Shown here piece by piece: positions 58,700-64,000 of a stretch of DNA of 64,000 nucleotides (positions within the stretch are counted from its first letter, which is position 1; the number at the start of each line of letters is the position of its first letter). The translations under genes were made by a program, and so were the position numbers. The stretch is from positions 195,597-259,596 of the forward strand of contig MU404085.1 of the NCBI GenBank assembly GCA_022695795.1, read 5' to 3'. The stretch is from Biscogniauxia marginata (taxonomy: Eukaryota; Ascomycota; Sordariomycetes; Xylariales; Xylariaceae). The notes under the pieces are model-generated. The model ran no database searches, was not told the origin of the DNA, and saw nothing but the letters and a program-made list of their open reading frames with translations.

Positions 58700-59520
58700 A
58701 GTTAAGGAATCCCTCCTATTTTTAATTCCTGTTTCTTAAGACTTTGACACTCGTTCTTATAATGTCCCTTCTTTCTATAGTTAAAACATTTAATAGTTGA
58801 TTTATCTTGTTTCTTCCGTTCTTTTTAAATAACGTTAATTTTAATGGGATTTGACTTTATTCCCGTGCCTTTTCTGGTTCCGGCACCACTTCTGTGATTT
58901 CCTCTCTTAAGCTGGTCGCCACTCCTTCGTTACACCGTCTTTTTCTTTTTAAGGTACCGTTCGAAGTTCTTGTTATTAATGGTAATTGCTATTATAATGT
59001 AATTATTAAACTTCCCTAGGTTTCTTTCTTTATACAGGTTTATTTTATACAACTCATTCTTTACATAGTCCTTTAACCCTTAATAAAATAAGTAATATAG
59101 GCTTTTAATAAGTAATTATAACTAGCTTACGAGTTTTTTGAACTTAATAGCGTAATTTAAAGCCTTTTTGTCCTATCGTAATTTGTAAAATCGAGCTTTA
59201 GCTTATTACTTAAAGATTAAATTGCCGAATATAAACCTAAGTTGTTTTTTAAATTCCTTATAATTTTTAAAGACTTTCTTCGTATTTTTCTAGGCGTTTA
59301 GTCCGTTCTCTAGATAATCCTTTAACACTGGTTAAAACCAGGTCAAGGCGGTTCCGGCGAGGAGCTAGGATACCGTGAGAACCTTTTATTCCTCAGTAGT
59401 AATCGTTTTATAATAGAACTATAAATAGGTTCCAGTCTAAATCAGAAATCCTTCTAGATTACTTAACCCATTATATCTACTAAGTATAATTAGTTTAAAA
59501 CCCTTCACGTCAAGAGTTGT
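58700..59520 (-). pseudogene. gag: Chromovirus gag (RIP-damaged)
   Basis: The minus-strand frame near 59520 begins DDDDNMTTLDVKGF, and ITTEE followed by LLAGTALTWF reads further in, a pattern typical of the Ty3/gypsy capsid. A zinc knuckle lies at 58747-58788: C-F-N-Y-R-K-K-G-H-Y-K-N-E-C, with the second Cys of the C-x2-C-x4-H-x4-C pattern changed to Tyr. Several in-frame stops are consistent with RIP. The exact start and end are not resolved, and the boundary with protease is unclear. Confidence 0.8.
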
Positions 59521-59912
59521 CATATTGTCGTCGTCATCCGAGTTATTAAAGTCACTATCGTTTAAAGGTGATTAGGGTTATTTTGCTTGTTTATCTTTTT
59601 CCTTAAGCATTTCTTCCTCCTCCTTTTCTTCTTCCTTAGATGCTTCTTCTTACTGATCTTCCGAGATATCCTCCTATAACTCTTCTTTAATTACAACTAT
59701 AATAAACTTTTATATTGGTTCCTTTAAACTTTTTAGTTATATCGTAAAAAGACCTAAAGTTTTCGTTTAAAAGCTTATTAACTATTATTCTTTTACTTAT
59801 TTCTTTTCTTATTACCCTTTAGTCTTAAAAGGCATACTTGTCCTAAGACTATTTCAACTAAAAATCCCTCCTTTTAAACCAATATCAAGCACTAATCAAG
59901 GAGCTATCAAAA

Positions 59913-60326
59913 TGTAACGAACCTCCCTATATATTCCTAGTTAACTAACTTCACAAGTGAATACGTACTAGGTTTTCTTGATTTAAAAGTAACAATAAAT
60001 TAAAATTGGTTCAAAGGTTCACAATGTTATGTTTGTTAAAAAGGTTTCAAGGTACTCTCACTATAGTATCAAAAAGTAACTATAGTCTTAAATTAATAAC
60101 TAAAGAACGAGAATAAATAACTAAATATATAAGGAAACCCCAATCTACTTATACTCGTTCTTCCTTCACATAAACTCGTTAAATCAATAAATCGCTTCTT
60201 ATCTACCCATGATTCACTAATTCACCTTAAATCAGTAAATCGACTCTTATCCACCCATGATTCACTGATTCATATTTTGCTCACGTGACCTGCACGCAGA
60301 GGGGGGGGAACACGAGATCCGTAACA
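59913..60326 (-). repeat. 5' LTR of the chromovirus (right end on the plus strand)
   Basis: 414 bp, the same length as the partner LTR and with no gaps between them. Here the inner (left) half carries the A and T changes and the outer (right) half keeps the C and G. Confidence 0.93.
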
Positions 60327-60331
60327 CTCAC
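60327..60331. repeat. Target-site duplication, right copy (CTCAC)
   Basis: CTCAC directly after the right LTR, matching 52813-52817. This shows a single insertion whose ends have not been recombined. Confidence 0.9.
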
Positions 60332-63300
60332 AATCTTTCATGCGCCTTATTCGAAAGGGATTACGATAGCGTTGTTTAGAGTAAGTCGCGTGGCATGAAA
60401 GGCTGTATAGCAGCACATTTGTCTTTGTTGCTCAAAACAGACTGCTTGGTGTCCCAGGTCAGCCACGAAAACTTACATGTCGCAAGACTGACCCTGAAAC
60501 CTCTTGCATCCATTTTATTGTCGCTTGTCACAAATGACACTTGATGAATTTGAACTGAGCTGTTCAGTCACGTAGTTTTGACCACCCCTCAAGATCTAGA
60601 ACCCCCTTCAAAATTGACCTGTATGGCCTGTTTGTCTTCACAATCAAATCATGAAGTCCCTTTGGACACGCTCCTCTTGAGACTAGCGATGTGCAACATG
60701 AGGTATACGTGTGACACGACTTGTCCCCAGCAGTATATATGCATCTTTTGAAAGCCTTCATCGCAGTTTATTCTTGTCAATATTTCCTCCCCGCATGACT
60801 ACAACAAAAGGTGCGTAGATCTCCAAGTAATATTGCCGGGCCGCTTTCCTATACCTATTATCAAAGGGTTCAGTGTGCCACTTTCTTGTTTTTGCACATA
60901 TAATATACTTATAAATAGAACTACCTATATGGATATACATAAGTATTAGGTGCATTTTCAATGATGTTGAGTTTATTATTCAACTATTCGATATAATGTG
61001 ACGTTGTGTATTCGGTGTAACGAAAACCATCCTCCAACTAAGAGAGTTTCAAGGTAAGGCAATATAATAGCTATTAGATACAAATATGTATAATGCGATA
61101 TTCCTTACACCGCTAACCCTTAATTGCCTTCCTTGTCTGTCCTCAACAACAACCACCTCCTGACCGACTTCGACGCTCTTTGTAGGTTATTACAGGAAAA
61201 ATTACTAATAGCGCCCGCCCCATTAATACATACCACGACTGGCGATGGCAGTATTGCGCAACACTTCCACTGCCTTTACAGACTTACCCGTAGAACCCCG
61301 TCTCCTGATATGGAAATATCACTTCTCTTGATTTCGTCACATCAACGTGGTTCATGCCGGGAGCCGCCAATCCGAGTCGCTCGGCCGGACATGGTTCTAG
61401 CTCGACTGTAGTGAAGTTTGCCTAACACACGAGATGTCATCGTGAATCAATTACGACACCAAGGCACTACATCTTGCTAGGGAATGGCGATTGAGTCCAG
61501 CGAAAAGCACGGCCTCCTCCAGCTTTTGAAGCAAACCTCCCCGCACCCGCAAGGCTACGAGGAGAGGGCCAGGCTGGCTATCATCGAGCCTTTAGCATGC
61601 GAGACCGATTAGATGAATCGTCAGGATGTCAACATAGTATCTGTTTTCGATAAGCACACTTCTCTGTCCGAGTTACTACTGGTCCTCGACCCAATCCCCA
61701 GTGCCGAAATGGCCGGCCTGCCCCGGGACGATGATGGCTTTGTGGCGTGGGAAGGAGACGTATACGGCAGAAATCGCAAGATCATAGCGATTTCGAATGC
61801 GTATATGAGAAGGGTTTACGAGAGGCAAAAAGAACCGTGTCTTTGAAGAAGCTTGTGAATGCTGCCTATAGGGTGTCTGATGGACAACTGAGGTATTGCG
61901 AGACGGAATTATCTAAAAGATTCTGTCCGCGATCTATTCTATGTACAATGGACAGCTGATACCTCAAGTATTTTAAACTTGTTCCCCTTAGATACGCTCA
62001 GCGCTTCAACTACCTAGCTGGTATGAAGTTAGATCCTGTAGTCGGCATAGAGATATATGCACTAGTGTGTATAAGATACTCTATTGTCCAACTTGAAGGC
62101 CATAAGCTAGAAAACGAGTCTCTATGGTCACGGGATGGAATAGATCGCATGGCTTTTAATAATAGCTTATATCGAGTGAAACTTCACAGACGCATCCGCC
62201 CATTCAGTTGTGAGGGGGTGGGCTGCCATTATTCAGAGGATTCTCAAGTGCTTTGAGTTGTTGATATACTAGAATCCGTTCCAGCAAGGACATAACTGTT
62301 AGAAAAGCAACCCGTGAAACTTCGTGAAGAGCCGCTAGGAGCAGCTTGAGACGAAGCCGGGGAACCTATTCTCAACTATGGATTTACCAAGATACTTCAA
62401 CCGGCACTTTGATATGCTTCTAGCAAACCATCACTATATAGCATAGATATCGTACTATTACGAAGAGGGGGAGACCTGAGAACTATATGTTCTAGCGCAT
62501 TAAAGTCTCAACCGCGTCTTTTCTAGCCAAGTAACCACTGTCAGGACCTGGTCACTTAACTATGCACTAGGCGCCCTTGGCCATCGGACCACTTTCTTAT
62601 CTCCTTTAATATATTCTGCATTCGAACTCGAATACCAGCAAGTATAAATAACAACGGTATTAATAGAAAAGGAGACGCTCTCCAAGATACATGTTTCGGG
62701 AACTCTGTCTCAAACCCGCCGGGTTGGGCTGGATTTTTGGAGAGATTATCGTGGGGTAATCGGCCGCTCAATTCATTCCAATATGTATCACCAAGACTTC
62801 TTTGAGTCAAGTTATTTTTTTTCCTAGTCAGTGTTGATCCAGGGAATGCCACGTTGTTGAAGCTGAGACCTATTTTCGAAAATCCCAGATTAGAACCCTC
62901 GTGCGCACGCGAGCCCTCCAAAAATTATCCCACGTGTCGACTATTTGGGAGGTTCCTCGTGTCTGCTCGGTCCGAAACCACGTGCGGCCCTAGAGAGAGA
63001 TACATGCATGCAGGTCCGGTCGACCTTTCTTTCCTCCCTTCCCGAGCTTACTAGTTTCACCCGGCGGCGAAGAAAATAAAAAATTTTAGCTAAAGACACG
63101 GACGGGTAAATACAGAGAAGAAATAGAGAGAGACAAAAAAAAGAGGCAAATGGTGTATATAATGTAGCAGCAGCAGCACCACCACCAGCAAGAGTCATCA
63201 TGCTGTGTACGCAATCTTTCTCTTAACTCAAATAACTAATCATCAAAAATCCTCTGCATTCCCCCCCCCTCCCCCAATGAAAGCGCTCAAGCGACATCTC

Positions 63301-64000
63301 CAAACATGAAGTTAGACAGTCTGCACAACCACACCTACATAACCATCATTTCCCCTCCTCGTCCTTCCAAAGCGACCCGGTGACCTTCACGCATCTAACG
63401 CCCACAACCCCCCCCCTTTTTCGGCCCGCCGAGAACACACGTCAAAAAGCCACAAAGCGATATAAAAAAAAAACAAAAAAACCTGGAAAACGCCTCCTTA
63501 AAATAAGTGAAGAAGTGCCACCTAACCTTTTTACCTCTCGGGTGCCTTACGTAGGTATTGCTTCAAACTTTTCAAAGTCCTTATTGCTTGAACGGACTCG
63601 GGCACCTGCGTAAGTGCGCGGGGAGATACTCTGGGTTCATGTTTTATGTATGATGATCTTAGACAATAGTAACGCTATACAAGTCAATAGGACAATAGAT
63701 CATAAACATAAAGCTTCTGCGGACGCGCAGCTCTCTTTCTTCCTCCTAACTTACTATGCGTGACGCGCCTCCTAATAGGTTTAGATCACAAAGAGGATTA
63801 CTTACTTACTACTCCGTGCATAATTCATTTAGTTATGTAAAATCCTTTATATATAGGTATACATACCTTATAGTTGACATATATTTTCTTCCCCTCAACC
63901 TTAAGCTTATGTAGTTCCCGAGACTAGGTTACCCAATTATAAAACATCTATTGAACCTACACAACTTAGACCACTACCAATATGATACGCATACATACAT
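60332..64000. other. Gene-poor right end of the window
   Basis: Apart from the possible gene relic at 61484-62256, only short frames without gene character are seen. 63040-63180 contains (AGAGA) and (CAG/CAC) runs, 63258 a C-rich run and 63465 an A-rich run. 62820-63400 has the pyrimidine- and purine-rich look of a promoter or leader, so a gene may start beyond the right edge. No RNA gene is recognised. Confidence 0.5.
61484..62256 (+). pseudogene. Possible decayed gene of unknown family
   Basis: Successive frames read like one protein broken by stops and a frameshift. ATG at 61484 opens 42 codons (MAIESSEKHGLLQLLKQT, then HPQGYEERARLAIIEPLA) to TAG at 61610. The same frame continues at once: NRQDVNIVSVFDKHTSLSEL, LLVLDPIPSAEMAGLPRDDD, VAWEGDVYGRNRKIIAISNA, YMRRVYERQKE. 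A frame change near 61835 leads to YRVSDGQLRYCETELSKR, a stop at 61958, and then the same new frame to 62256. I do not recognise the family. The lesions are not clearly RIP. A real gene with an intron cannot be excluded, but no consensus splice sites bridge the breaks. Confidence 0.35.

Larger units (their letters stand above)
52818..60326 (-). mobile_element. Full-length Ty3/gypsy chromovirus, inactivated by RIP
   Basis: A 7.5-kb LTR retrotransposon of the fungal chromovirus group, on the minus strand, with 414-bp LTRs at both ends (TG...CA) and a CTCAC target duplication. Reading right to left: LTR, gag with a damaged zinc knuckle, protease (DSG), reverse transcriptase (YLDDILIY), RNase H, integrase with HHCC and core, chromodomain, a polypurine tract (AAAAGGGAAGAA on the minus strand at about 53235), LTR. 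Stops and Cys-to-Tyr changes throughout are explained by C-to-T and G-to-A transitions. The primer-binding site next to the right LTR does not match a tRNA end that I recognise. An extra open frame runs antisense near the 3' LTR. Confidence 0.92.

Noticed and set aside
1..64000. tRNA, 5S rRNA or CRISPR-like arrays
   Set aside because: Scanning by eye for T-loop and 5S-type motifs and for spaced repeats gave nothing convincing; a dedicated RNA search (tRNAscan, Infernal) would be decisive.

Overview
This window comes from the nuclear genome of a filamentous ascomycete (Pezizomycotina, probably a Sordariomycete; this is inference). The evidence is a hex-1 Woronin-body gene, which only this group has, plus short 50-70 nt introns with GTRNGT donors and CTAAC/CTGAC branch sites. 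There are also AT-rich blocks of repeats whose differences are almost all C-to-T or G-to-A transitions, the signature of repeat-induced point mutation (RIP). Intergenic DNA is full of short TAGG/CCTA runs.

Layout. 1-6900 is a gene-free, RIP-degraded AT-rich block. It holds the 5' end of a truncated chromovirus copy (LTR 344-758), several fold-back elements flanked by TA, and a large inverted repeat around 2384-5121. Next comes a secreted, GPI-anchored Ser/Thr-rich protein with a CFEM-like domain (7959-10080, minus). A long gene-free stretch leads to the first of two ribosome-associated quality control (RQC) genes, the Vms1/ANKZF1 peptidyl-tRNA hydrolase (16455-18523, minus). It is divergent from an unrecognised Cys-rich protein (19522-21303, plus), which is tail-to-tail with the second RQC gene, Rqc2/NEMF/Tae2 (22314-25630, minus). 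After about 6.5 kb without genes come hex-1 (33563-34227, with an upstream His-rich alternative N-terminal extension) and a wrecked bleomycin hydrolase gene (34949-36120). A disordered protein with a conserved C-terminal block follows (40538-43272, minus), then 8 kb without convincing genes, then a small Cys/His zinc-binding-type protein (51478-52064). A complete but dead Ty3/gypsy chromovirus occupies 52818-60326. The right end is gene-poor, with one likely gene relic at 61484-62256.

How the genes relate. Vms1 and Rqc2 act on the same substrate: 60S subunits carrying a stalled nascent chain. Rqc2 adds CAT tails and supports Ltn1; Vms1 cuts the chain off the tRNA. Here they lie within 10 kb on the same strand, and each has a small intron right after the first 11-15 codons that a simple ORF call misses. 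The corrected models restore the conserved N-termini (LLKRPLYVY in Vms1; MKQRFSSLDVK with Asp9 in Rqc2). The other genes are unrelated to them.

Most unusual items: the RQC gene neighbourhood; an antisense Cys-rich reading frame of 648 nt inside the chromovirus that keeps its frame despite RIP stops; the polar RIP pattern across the two LTRs; the bleomycin hydrolase relic, in which a 24-nt poly-G tract replaces the catalytic Cys region; and the spliced His-rich extension of hex-1.
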